Positions 29,986-38,423 of a stretch of 64,000 nt of DNA are shown here, in pieces. The notes under the pieces are model-generated. The model saw only the letters and a program-made list of their open reading frames with translations. It searched no databases and was not told where the DNA came from. The DNA is from Bacteroidia bacterium. Lineage in GTDB: Bacteria; Bacteroidota; Bacteroidia; Chitinophagales; JAUHXS01. The first letter of the stretch is position 1. The number at the start of each line of letters is the position of its first letter. Location of the stretch: NCBI GenBank assembly GCA_030426955.1, contig JAUHXS010000004.1, positions 124,001 to 188,000 on the forward strand, in the 5' to 3' direction. A program made the position numbers and the translations under genes.

Positions 29986-30168
29986 TGTTAATAGGTTTAT
30001 AGTTTAATTATAACAGAACAGAAGTTTGAATCTAGGGGCATAGATTTAAGAGCAACAGTCATTAGCTATATTCCAAGTACTTTGGGCTAATGGCTTTAAT
30101 ATTTAGAACTTGCAACCTATCTTCCAGCTGATTACCTAAAAAACGCAAACGCTTAATGTTGATGTTCC

Positions 30169-32643
30169 TCATTCCTGAAAATAAACCCTTTTCACTCTTC
30201 TCGAAATATTTGTAAGTAGCTCATATGGGATCGTACCTGCAATATCAGCCAGTTCTTCTATATTGGGCTGTTGACCAAAAATAATTACTTCATCCCCTTC
30301 GCTAACATCAGTTATATCTGTAATATCAAGCATCGTCATATCCATGCAGATATTTCCAATAGTAAATGCCTTCTTACTATTAATCAACATATAGCCATTT
30401 CCATTTCCAAACCTTCTATCTAGTCCATCTGCATAGCCAATATTCACTGTTGCGATTTTGGTTTCCTTCTTTGTAACAGCTGACCTGCCATATCCTACCC
30501 CCTCGTCTTTGTTGACAGTTTTTATCTGAGCAATTGTTGACTTTAAAGTACTAACGTTTTGCAACTTAGTCTTTAATTTTCCTGTGATATCAATTCCGTA
30601 CAAGCCAAGCCCTAGCCTAACCATATCAATTTGTATATCAGGAAAATTGACAATTCCCACTGAATTCAAAATGTGTGTAATAAATGGATATTTTATAGAC
30701 GCTTTTATTTTGTTTACCATTTCAGCAAATAGCGCTATTTGCTTTTCCGAATATTTCCTTTGCCCATCATTATCACTGGTTGCCAAGTGTGAGAAAACGG
30801 ACTTAATCTTCACTAGCTCTTTACTCTTATTCAATTCTGGCATGAGATAACTCAAGTCTTCTCTAGAAAAGCCCAAACGATGCATGCCCGTATCCAACTT
30901 AAGGTGAATAGGAAAGTTATTAATCTGTTTTCCCTTTGCAAACCTCAATAATTCTTTAAAAGTACTCATGCTATATATCTCCGGTTCCAAATTATATTGC
31001 AATAGCTTTTCCAGGGAGCTAACGACAGGATTCATTACCATTATTGGCAATGTTACTCCTGCATTTCTTAACTCTATTCCCTCATCGATATAAGCTACCG
31101 CCAAATAATCTATATTATTAAACTTTAAGAGATTGGCAATTTCATAGCTTCCACTTCCATAAGAAAATGCTTTAACCATTACCATCATTCTAGTAGATGG
31201 CTTCAAAAGACTTTTATATACTTTTATGTTATGGGAAATTGCATTTAAGTCAACCTCCAAATAAGTATTGTGGGTTTTCTGCTCTAATAATTTGCCTACT
31301 TCTTCAAACCTGAACCTCCTAGCACCTTTTAATAAAATAGCTTCATCCCTAAAAGTGAACTCATTTATTTCCGCAAGTAGATCTTTAGTTGTTGCATAGA
31401 AACTTACTTTTTCAATGCCTCCAAATAGTTCCTTATAACTACTTAGCTGCTCTCCAACCGCAATTAACCGATAAACTTTCTGCTCTCTTATTAACGCTGC
31501 AATTTGTTGATATAAATCTCTTTCATCCTCCCTACTCTTTTGCACATCAGATAATATAATTGCCTTTTTTTGGTGTCTGTTTTGTTGGTTTAGAAAATCA
31601 AGCGCTACTTTTATTGATTCAAGATCCGAATTATAGCTGTCGTTTATTAGTGTGCAGTTATTAATGGCATCCACTAACTCAAGTCTCATACCCACAGGTG
31701 CTAGTCGCTGCATCCTTTTCTGAATTTCAGATGGGTTAACCTTAAAATGCAACATTAGCAACCAGCAGTGAATAGCATTCTCGATGGAGCCCTCATCAGT
31801 AAATGGTATTTGAATTGATATTGACTGCTTCCCAAAAGTTGCATTAATAATAGTCTGAATATGATCGGTTTTAATATCTTGTATTTTCAGATCTGCTGAA
31901 TGCTCCTTTGCCCAACTAAGTGTTTTAAATGGATATCGGGACTTGACAATCTCATTATGAATTATAGTATGGTCCTTACAATAAAGCACCAATTCACTTT
32001 GCTTAAAGAGTTTCAGTTTCTCTTGCACTTTTTCTGCACGATCCATAAAACCCTCGTCATGAGCTTGACCAATGTTGGTAAAGATCCCTATGCTAGGATC
32101 GATTACCGTTTGCAGCTTTTCCATTTCCCCGACTTGTGATATTCCTGCTTCAAATATTCCTAAATCATTTTCTTTGGATATCTGCCAAATTGATAAAGGA
32201 ACTCCAACTTGAGAATTGTAGCTTTTGGGGGTTCTCACGATATTAAAGTCCTCTAGTAGTAGTTGCGCCAACCATTCCTTAATAATAGTCTTTCCGTTAC
32301 TCCCTGTAATACCAATAATGGGAATTGTAAAATTATTTCTATGCACCCGAGCAATGTCTTGCATAGCAACTAATGTATCTGTTACTTTAATAAAATGGGC
32401 ATCTTGATGCATCTCTGGAGGTAAGTCGCTAACTACAAATGATCGTACTCCAGCTTCATAACAGTTTTTAATATAATCATGTCCATTTGCATGGCTAGTC
32501 TTAATCGCAAAAAAAAGTGTTTGCGAGGCATTAATGATCTTTCTACTATCAATCGCCAGATTTGAGATTATGGTATTTCCATCACCTTGTATCAAGGAGC
32601 CATTGGCAAACTGGGCAATCTCGTTGATGGAATAACTGGTCAA
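30169..32643 (-). CDS. murF: Bifunctional MurF ligase / alanine racemase
   Basis: An 824-residue fusion that provides two steps of peptidoglycan precursor synthesis. Residues about 1-450 are UDP-MurNAc-tripeptide:D-Ala-D-Ala ligase, with the ATP motif GITGSNGKTIIKEWL near residue 108, GQAHDEGF near 195 and NDSYNSDL near 340. Residues about 455-824 are alanine racemase, which makes the D-alanine; the PLP lysine is in MVMVKAFSYGSG near 490, and MVRLGLGLYGI and NICMDMTMLDIT are conserved. The fused arrangement is typical of Bacteroidota. It starts at an ATG and has no close neighbour, with gaps of about 200 bases on both sides. Confidence 0.95.
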   Translation of the reverse strand: MTSYSINEIAQFANGSLIQGDGNTIISNLAIDSRKIINASQTLFFAIKTSHANGHDYIKNCYEAGVRSFVVSDLPPEMHQDAHFIKVTDTLVAMQDIARVHRNNFTIPIIGITGSNGKTIIKEWLAQLLLEDFNIVRTPKSYNSQVGVPLSIWQISKENDLGIFEAGISQVGEMEKLQTVIDPSIGIFTNIGQAHDEGFMDRAEKVQEKLKLFKQSELVLYCKDHTIIHNEIVKSRYPFKTLSWAKEHSADLKIQDIKTDHIQTIINATFGKQSISIQIPFTDEGSIENAIHCWLLMLHFKVNPSEIQKRMQRLAPVGMRLELVDAINNCTLINDSYNSDLESIKVALDFLNQQNRHQKKAIILSDVQKSREDERDLYQQIAALIREQKVYRLIAVGEQLSSYKELFGGIEKVSFYATTKDLLAEINEFTFRDEAILLKGARRFRFEEVGKLLEQKTHNTYLEVDLNAISHNIKVYKSLLKPSTRMMVMVKAFSYGSGSYEIANLLKFNNIDYLAVAYIDEGIELRNAGVTLPIMVMNPVVSSLEKLLQYNLEPEIYSMSTFKELLRFAKGKQINNFPIHLKLDTGMHRLGFSREDLSYLMPELNKSKELVKIKSVFSHLATSDNDGQRKYSEKQIALFAEMVNKIKASIKYPFITHILNSVGIVNFPDIQIDMVRLGLGLYGIDITGKLKTKLQNVSTLKSTIAQIKTVNKDEGVGYGRSAVTKKETKIATVNIGYADGLDRRFGNGNGYMLINSKKAFTIGNICMDMTMLDITDITDVSEGDEVIIFGQQPNIEELADIAGTIPYELLTNISRRVKRVYFQE

Positions 32644-32860
32644 ATCTTTTTATTAAAACAGGTGTTCTCGAACGTTTTAAATTTACACAGAACTGATGAG
32701 AAAATTATATATGAAATGTATGCACCGTTTAAAACCCAATAATTATTAACACATATATCTCAAAAGCAGACATATACAGCAAAAATCATCCAATTAAATT
32801 AGAATTTTGACTATCCTTTTAATTTGAATTTTAGGATTAAACGTTTAATATTACCACGTT

Positions 32861-34072
32861 ATGCGATTCTTCATACACCTTTTGGTTGCTGTAATTTTTA
32901 GCACTACTTCATACTGTCAAAATGAATTTAATTGGTGTATGAATAAAAGTCAAGCCACACCGACTTCTAAAACAATGAACGATTTGGTGCGACAAATATC
33001 GGCTTATCAAAAAAGCTCTGTTGAGGTTATAATACCTGTTGTATTTCACATCATATATAATACCGATGCAGAAAACATCCCCGATTCTGTGCTCATGCAG
33101 CAATTAGATATAATAAATGAAGACTTTAATCTTTTAAATGGGGATACTAATAGTGTTCGAAGTATCTTTAGTTCAATAATTGGGAATCCTAGAGTAAGCT
33201 TTTGCCTCGCCAATATTGATCCTGACGGATTTGAGACAAGCGGTATTAACAGATCTGAGACAAATTTGCAGGAGCTTACAGTTGCTCAAATGAAATCAGC
33301 GAATACCGGAATAAAAGGCTGGCCTGCAAATGAGTATCTCAATATCTGGATCGCAGATGTAACAGAAGGCATTCTTGGCTTTGCCAATGCACCCTGGGAT
33401 AGTACACCACTAAAGAGAGATGGCATTGTATTAGATTATACAATTGTAGGGAAAGGTAATACTGAGAAAGGAAGGATTTTGACTCACGAAATTGGTCATT
33501 TTCTAGGATTATACCACCCTTTTGACAACAACTGTGAAGAGATCAGCTCTGGAAATTGCGACAGCCTTGGAGACAAGGTTTGCGATACTCCTCCTCAGTT
33601 ACTATCTTATAACTGTAATGATGACAGCCAAAATACTTGCACCGAATCAACAGATGATCAGCTAGATAATTGGGAAAATTACATGGGCTATGCTTCCGGA
33701 GGATGTCGTGTCATGTTTACCCAAGGTCAAGTGGATAGAATGAATGCCTTTCTATCTATTGAACCGAGAGCCAGCCTTGTATCATCTAATAAATGCAGCT
33801 CGTTTACAGGTCTAACTTCTTTTAATAAAGAAATATTGACCATATACCCTAACCCTAGCAGCGGGATCTTTTATATTGCAAGCACTTTGAGTTCGGTCAA
33901 TGATTATAGAATTGATCTATTTGACCTCTCAGGTAACATGGTCTATCAAACTAATTTTAACAAGAATAATAAAATGTTAGACATTTCAGTATTACCCAAG
34001 GGAATATACGTTCTTACCATAACTATTAATAGTGCTAGTATTCCCGCACATAGAAAGGTAATTATTAAATAA
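32861..34072 (+). CDS. Secreted M43 (pappalysin-like) metalloprotease, T9SS type A
   Basis: A 403-residue secreted zinc protease. After the signal peptide (MRFFIHLLVAVIFSTTSYCQ) comes an M43 catalytic domain with extended zinc motif HEIGHFLGLYH at residues 209-219 and the downstream Met-turn region NYMGYASGGCRVMFTQGQ. Several cysteines around CDSLGDKVCDTPP should form disulfides. The last 75 residues, starting TIYPNPSSGIFYI, are a Por secretion tail, so export is by the T9SS. M43 proteases such as cytophagalysin and ulilysin cleave extracellular proteins. It is preceded by a 217-base gap without a gene. Confidence 0.93.
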   Translation: MRFFIHLLVAVIFSTTSYCQNEFNWCMNKSQATPTSKTMNDLVRQISAYQKSSVEVIIPVVFHIIYNTDAENIPDSVLMQQLDIINEDFNLLNGDTNSVRSIFSSIIGNPRVSFCLANIDPDGFETSGINRSETNLQELTVAQMKSANTGIKGWPANEYLNIWIADVTEGILGFANAPWDSTPLKRDGIVLDYTIVGKGNTEKGRILTHEIGHFLGLYHPFDNNCEEISSGNCDSLGDKVCDTPPQLLSYNCNDDSQNTCTESTDDQLDNWENYMGYASGGCRVMFTQGQVDRMNAFLSIEPRASLVSSNKCSSFTGLTSFNKEILTIYPNPSSGIFYIASTLSSVNDYRIDLFDLSGNMVYQTNFNKNNKMLDISVLPKGIYVLTITINSASIPAHRKVIIK

Positions 34073-34144
34073 TTTTTACTCCCCTGTAACTTTTTGGATT
34101 GATCATTGTCTTATGGATAGTTAAGAACCATAAAACAATAAATC

Positions 34145-34567
34145 ATGAAAAAAATAACAATCAATTTAATCATAATAACATTCGCTTTTTTTGCTACTAG
34201 TTGTCAAAAAGAATACGATTACTTAAAGGGACCCAAGAAAAAAACATTATCATTTGGCATCAGTCAACTGCCCAATTCTTCATCAGGGGCTCAACTATAC
34301 CTAGGTGATACCGTGGACATATTAGTTGGTACCTTCAGCTCTTCATCCTCCAATGTATCTTGTGGTGCCCCTGACTTATTAAGTGTTGAAGTAAGTATCA
34401 ATTATAACTATCCCATCATATTATCGGATGATTCAGGTAAAAGAGATACTATTGGAAAAATCTTTATAGGATACTCTGCTGACCCAATAACAATTTCAGA
34501 TTACAGAGATAACTCTAACTATACAGTTGAGTCAAATAGTGACAACTGTGTTGCCATTCAACTTTAG
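34145..34567 (+). CDS. Small lipoprotein of unknown function
   Basis: A 140-residue protein with a lipoprotein signal peptide: a hydrophobic core (LIIITFAFFATSC) with a lipobox cysteine at residue 20. The mature part is rich in serine and aspartate with beta-strand character (VEVSINYNYPIILSDDSGK). I recognise no domain. It lies between the M43 protease and a surface protein, just upstream of an ECF sigma factor, and may be cotranscribed with those genes. Confidence 0.75.
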   Translation: MKKITINLIIITFAFFATSCQKEYDYLKGPKKKTLSFGISQLPNSSSGAQLYLGDTVDILVGTFSSSSSNVSCGAPDLLSVEVSINYNYPIILSDDSGKRDTIGKIFIGYSADPITISDYRDNSNYTVESNSDNCVAIQL

Positions 34568-34598
34568 AAAATTTTAATAACAAATAAAAATCATAATC

Positions 34599-35261
34599 AT
34601 GAAACATATAAAGTATTTAACAATCTGTCTTAGCCTATTTTTCCTGAATACATTTAGCTATGGACAAGAACAGACAACAAATTCAGTTCACTTAATAAAA
34701 TTCAGTCCTTTTCATCTTGCGCATCATACCTTTCAAGCAGGCTATGAGTTCCAATCATTATCAAAAAACCTAGGAATTGATTTGAATTTTGGGTATATGT
34801 CCTATAATCGGTCATACAGCCATGAAAGCGAATCGATCAATGGAGCAAATATTGAGCTACAAGTGAGAAGATACCTAGCAGATAAGATGGAATTGCGATC
34901 AGATCGAAAAATTAATATAAACCCATTTTATACTCCTTATTTATCGCTCCATTATTATAATTCTATGTCTGACTATACTTACAGTGTTGCTGAAGATTCC
35001 TTTCCATATAACTCTATTGAAGAAACCGTAACTAGCCATCTTGAATCATACTCAATAGGTGGCGGGCTACTTGTTGGAGTTCAATTAAAGCTTTTCAATA
35101 GCTTATATACCGATATATTTTTCGGAAGTGGAGTTAAATCAGCATTGATAAAGAACAAGCCAGTTGACGAAAATTATCATTATACTGGAAGTATACATTT
35201 TAATCCAACTTTGAACGGCATTATTGGAAGAGCCGGCTTTAGACTAGGAATTATTTTCTAA
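34599..35261 (+). CDS. Probable outer-membrane beta-barrel protein
   Basis: A 220-residue exported protein with signal peptide MKHIKYLTICLSLFFLNTFS followed by YGQ. The mature chain has alternating aromatic strands (LGIDLNFGYMSYNRSY; PYLSLHYYNSM) and ends with GRAGFRLGIIF, whose terminal phenylalanine is typical of outer-membrane barrels. No enzyme motif is visible. It is 31 bases after the lipoprotein gene and 38 bases before the sigma factor gene, so these four or five genes are probably one transcription unit. Confidence 0.75.
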   Translation: MKHIKYLTICLSLFFLNTFSYGQEQTTNSVHLIKFSPFHLAHHTFQAGYEFQSLSKNLGIDLNFGYMSYNRSYSHESESINGANIELQVRRYLADKMELRSDRKININPFYTPYLSLHYYNSMSDYTYSVAEDSFPYNSIEETVTSHLESYSIGGGLLVGVQLKLFNSLYTDIFFGSGVKSALIKNKPVDENYHYTGSIHFNPTLNGIIGRAGFRLGIIF

Positions 35262-35299
35262 CGAAAAAAGATTACTTTGAAGCTTTAAAGAATGCATTC

Positions 35300-35779
35300 T
35301 TGAATAGAAAAGAGTACAACAATTGTGTAAAGGAATATGCGGATGGCTTGTATCGCTTTGCTCTAAAAAACCTCAGGAATGAAGATGATGCAAAAGATGT
35401 TGTTCAAGAATGCTTTACGAAGTTTTGGGAAAAACACGAAAATGTAAGCTACGAAAAAGCAAAAAGTTATCTATTTACAAGCGTATACAACATGAGCATT
35501 AACTTATCAAAACGTAAATCTAGATGGCGAACTGAAGAAGCTGAAAATATTAACGAAATAAGCAGAGAAACAGACTTTGAATTGAAGGAGGCATTAGATA
35601 AAAGCATTGATCAACTCAAAGAACCTCAAAAATCTATATTATTACTAAGAGACTTAGAAGGATATAATTATAAAGAAATAGGAGAAATGATCAAGCTCAC
35701 TGAATCTCAAGTAAAAGTATATTTATTTAGGGCACGGCAAAAAGTAAAAGAACAAATCAAAGCATTAAATTTAGCTTGA
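35300..35779 (+). CDS. ECF-type RNA polymerase sigma factor
   Basis: A 159-residue group IV sigma factor. Region 2 is seen in YADGLYRFALKNLRNEDDAKDVVQECFTKFW split across the N-terminal half, and region 4 in ILLLRDLEGYNYKEIGEMI with the DNA-recognition helix after it. The only reasonable start is TTG (giving MNRKEYNN); there is no in-frame ATG upstream although the frame stays open into the preceding gene. The stop overlaps the start of the next gene (TGATG), which encodes its likely membrane regulator. Targets are unknown; the adjacent lipoprotein, barrel and protease genes are candidates. Confidence 0.92.
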   Translation: MNRKEYNNCVKEYADGLYRFALKNLRNEDDAKDVVQECFTKFWEKHENVSYEKAKSYLFTSVYNMSINLSKRKSRWRTEEAENINEISRETDFELKEALDKSIDQLKEPQKSILLLRDLEGYNYKEIGEMIKLTESQVKVYLFRARQKVKEQIKALNLA

Positions 35780-36741
35780 TGCAACATATTAACAAGGAAA
35801 ATATAGAACAGTACTTTTTTGACTTTGTGGAAGGCAACCTCAGCAAATCTCAGCAAAAAGAATTAGAACAGTTTGTCCTAGAAAATCCTGAGTTTAAGCC
35901 TGACTTTGATGCATGGAAAGCAAGTGTTTTACCTGATGAAAAAATTGTTGCACCTGATTTTAGTGATTTGATAAAAAAACCTTGGTATGCTAACTGGCTT
36001 AATTTTGGTATGATTTTAGGAGGCACCATTCTGATTGGAACTACATTATTTTTACTTCTATCTGAGGAATCAAAGAATGATATATCTAAAAAATTGTTGA
36101 TTAAGAAAGGGCAACCCAACAGTACCATAGATCAATCGTCCACTGAAAATGAGAAGAAGATAAATGAAGAAGAGCAAATAACTCCTCAAGTTTCTGTAAT
36201 GCCTAAAAAGAGTTCTAAATTGCAAAAAAAAGACAACAAAGGAATAACAAATCAAGTAACAAAGACTAATGTTGAAGGCATCAATAAAGATTCAGTTGCG
36301 GTTGCTTCCAAAAGTGAAAGGGTTCTGAAAAAGATAGAAAAAGAAACTTCATCGGACAGCTCAAATATGAATACAAAAGAAATACAGGACTTATCTAGAA
36401 TTGAAGAAAATCTTATTGAGCCCATTGCTCCTGAAAACTTAAACTTGTTTATAAAAGAAAACTTTGAGTATCCTGAAGCTGCTATAGAAAAGGGGATTGA
36501 GGGTATTGTTCAAATCGAGTTTTTAGTAAATACTGATGGATCAGTGTGTTGTGTCGAAGTTATTGATAGTATCAGCTCAGAATGTGATTCTGAAGCCAAA
36601 AGAATTGTTGAAATGTTACCAGATTTCACTCCGGCTTATAAAAACGATGAGCCTATTAGCTACATCATGCAACTGAGTTTTCCTTTTGAACTAACCCCAA
36701 AACAAAGAAAAAAGGCTAGAAAGGGAAACTATAGAAATTAA
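35779..36741 (+). CDS. Anti-sigma-like membrane protein with C-terminal TonB domain
   Basis: A 320-residue single-pass membrane protein. The first 75 residues (IEQYFFDFVEGNLSKSQQKE) resemble the cytoplasmic sigma-binding part of Bacteroidota anti-sigma factors. One membrane segment (FGMILGGTILIGTTLFLLL) follows near residues 80-98. Then comes a long charged K/S/E-rich periplasmic linker and, from about residue 230, a TonB C-terminal domain (EYPEAAIEKGIEGIVQIEF, then VNTDGSVCCVEVIDS). It is translationally coupled to the ECF sigma factor. The likely role is to hold the sigma factor at the membrane and respond to an outer-membrane partner, but energy transduction as in TonB is an alternative. 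Confidence 0.8.
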   Translation: MQHINKENIEQYFFDFVEGNLSKSQQKELEQFVLENPEFKPDFDAWKASVLPDEKIVAPDFSDLIKKPWYANWLNFGMILGGTILIGTTLFLLLSEESKNDISKKLLIKKGQPNSTIDQSSTENEKKINEEEQITPQVSVMPKKSSKLQKKDNKGITNQVTKTNVEGINKDSVAVASKSERVLKKIEKETSSDSSNMNTKEIQDLSRIEENLIEPIAPENLNLFIKENFEYPEAAIEKGIEGIVQIEFLVNTDGSVCCVEVIDSISSECDSEAKRIVEMLPDFTPAYKNDEPISYIMQLSFPFELTPKQRKKARKGNYRN

Positions 36742-36779
36742 CTAACTTTGATGCTTTGTCAGCAAAATAGTTACGCCTT

Positions 36780-37340
36780 ATAATACGCTTAGCCAATTCA
36801 GAAGATATAAGCTCAATCAAACAGATTGCAGATATTCAGCTAGGTAATAATTATTTATCAGAAGTTGATTTAAAAAATCATATCAACAGTAAGACTACAT
36901 TGATACACATCTACCAGCAAAAAGATATAATAATTGGCTTTTCTATTGGACACTTTTGTAATTTCAATCAATTAGTCGAATTTCTTTTCATTAATCCTCA
37001 ATGGATAAGATCAAGCTTTAGTGAGACAAAACGATTCTTTTATCGTAAGGTTATTTGCACAATGCCAGAATTTGAGCACCAAGGTATAGCACACCAACTA
37101 GTAAAACAAAGTATTGAATCTGTTCAAAGTAAGTGTGATATCATTTTATCCATTTGTTGGAACAAAAGTGGTGTTGCTCCATTTGGAAAAATTTTAGAAG
37201 CGTTTAACTTTGAGGTTATAAAAGTATTTAATGAATATTGGAAACAAGATAGCATTGACAAAAAGTATCTCTGCGCTATATGTGGAACGCCACCTTGCCT
37301 TTGTGATGCTACACTTTATGCTTTAAACATAGTAGGCTAG
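36780..37340 (+). CDS. GNAT acetyltransferase with cysteine-rich tail; start codon non-canonical
   Basis: A GNAT-fold acyltransferase. The acetyl-CoA motif A is visible in CTMPEFEHQGIAHQLV. The first standard start in frame is TTG at 36900, but the frame is open for 40 more codons upstream and encodes IRLANSEDISSIKQIADIQL, which is the normal first strand and helix of a GNAT. No ATG, GTG or TTG exists in that stretch, so initiation at ATA (36780 or 36783) or loss of the original start must be considered. The tail holds four cysteines (C165, C168, C173, C175 in CAICGTPPCLC), a possible metal site. It ends one base before the PP-loop gene and belongs to a three-gene operon. Confidence 0.8.
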   Translation: MIRLANSEDISSIKQIADIQLGNNYLSEVDLKNHINSKTTLIHIYQQKDIIIGFSIGHFCNFNQLVEFLFINPQWIRSSFSETKRFFYRKVICTMPEFEHQGIAHQLVKQSIESVQSKCDIILSICWNKSGVAPFGKILEAFNFEVIKVFNEYWKQDSIDKKYLCAICGTPPCLCDATLYALNIVG

Positions 37341-37341
37341 G

Positions 37342-37995
37342 ATGTTAAGTTACAACAAGACTAAGTTCAACACCATTATTCCCTTTTCAGGAGGCATTGA
37401 TAGTACGGCTGCTCTGTACTCTACTTTAATAAAAAATCCTGATAAAAAGTACTTGGTTTTTCATATTGATATAATTAATGCAACTAGCGGCAACCGATAT
37501 ATTTTGGAAAAAAAAGCGGTGCAAAATATTTTAACCTACCTGCTAGAAAATAGTATCAGTAATTTTTGCTTTAAAAGTCTAAGTATAGATTACTCCAATT
37601 TTGATATTCCTTTAGTATGGGATAGTGAGGTAGTTAACTTTATGGCAGCCATGATCGTACAAGACAAACCTGAAATTGAAGAATTCATAGAAGGTGCTAT
37701 CTGGGATGACTATCAGGAAGAAGGATTTAAAGAACGTTTAATGAAAATAGCATCTATATTTTATACTTGTTCAGGTAGAACAGAAAATGATTTCAAATTT
37801 TCCTTCCCCTTAAAGAATTTAAAAAAACATGAAGTAATGCGACTTATTCCGCATGAATTATTGAAAGTAACATGGTCATGTCGATATCCCGAAATTGGAT
37901 TACCGTATACACTGGTTAGATGTCACAAGTGCCCCCCTTGCAAAATAATAGACAACGCTTTTAAGCAACACCCAAATGAATTTCCAATGTTATGA
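37342..37995 (+). CDS. QueC-like PP-loop ATPase with zinc motif
   Basis: A 217-residue PP-loop (adenine nucleotide alpha-hydrolase) protein. The PP-loop SGGIDST lies at residues 16-22, and a cysteine set at 180, 194, 197 and 200 (C-x13-CHKCPPC) matches the zinc motif of 7-cyano-7-deazaguanine synthase QueC. QueC converts a carboxy-deazaguanine to preQ0 with ATP and ammonia; related QueC-like proteins act in the Qat and type IV CBASS defence systems. No queD, queE or queF is in the window, so a role outside queuosine synthesis is likely. The stop overlaps the SET-domain gene by 4 bases. Confidence 0.88.
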   Translation: MLSYNKTKFNTIIPFSGGIDSTAALYSTLIKNPDKKYLVFHIDIINATSGNRYILEKKAVQNILTYLLENSISNFCFKSLSIDYSNFDIPLVWDSEVVNFMAAMIVQDKPEIEEFIEGAIWDDYQEEGFKERLMKIASIFYTCSGRTENDFKFSFPLKNLKKHEVMRLIPHELLKVTWSCRYPEIGLPYTLVRCHKCPPCKIIDNAFKQHPNEFPML

Positions 37996-38339
37996 TTGTA
38001 AAAGAAGTAGATTTAATGAAAGGCCTTTTCAGCAGTAAAAACTATTCAGCCGGAGAAGTAGTATATATTCCTAAAGGAGAGATTTTAAGTCAGCCTACCA
38101 GAGAGTCCATACAAGTAGCTCCTGGAAGGCACATTAACATAAAGGATGAAGGTCAATTCATTAATCATTCTTGCAGACCCAATTGTGAAGTAAAGGGAGG
38201 AAAAGTAATCGCAATAAGACCTATAATTATAGGAGATGAAATTACATTTGACTACAATCATTCTGAAGACCGATTAAGTAACCCATTCATTTGTAACTGC
38301 TGTAATAGACTCATATCTGGAAGACTATCAGTACGATAA
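37992..38339 (+). CDS. Minimal SET-domain methyltransferase
   Basis: A 115-residue protein consisting of little more than a SET domain. KGLFSSKNYSAGEVVYIPKG is the N-terminal SET strand region, INHSCRPNCEV (residues 57-67) is the cofactor-binding motif, and GDEITFDYN (81-89) holds the catalytic tyrosine. A post-SET-like CNCC at 101-104 may bind zinc with a neighbour. SET proteins methylate lysine side chains; bacterial members are uncommon and their substrates mostly unknown. Overlap with the QueC-like gene indicates coupled translation, so the substrate may be a product or partner of the same operon. Confidence 0.88.
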   Translation: MIVKEVDLMKGLFSSKNYSAGEVVYIPKGEILSQPTRESIQVAPGRHINIKDEGQFINHSCRPNCEVKGGKVIAIRPIIIGDEITFDYNHSEDRLSNPFICNCCNRLISGRLSVR

Positions 38340-38423
38340 ATCAGAAAAACTGCTTTTGAACATATCATTTTAAGAAAAAAAAGTTTTTTATCCCTAATAC
38401 AAGCACTGTATTATTGATATAAT

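Noticed and set aside
30010-30060. Possible tRNA T-arm-like sequence in the gap before murF
   Set aside because: No matching acceptor stem, anticodon arm or CCA context could be found.
36120-36420. Lysine- and serine-rich stretch that might be a separate gene or nucleoid protein
   Set aside because: It is the periplasmic linker between the membrane helix and the TonB domain of one continuous frame.
37342-37995. Standard queC of the queuosine pathway
   Set aside because: The zinc spacing (C-x13-CxxCxxC) differs from that of E. coli QueC, and the neighbours are GNAT and SET genes, not queD, queE or queF; the canonical role is kept only as an alternative.
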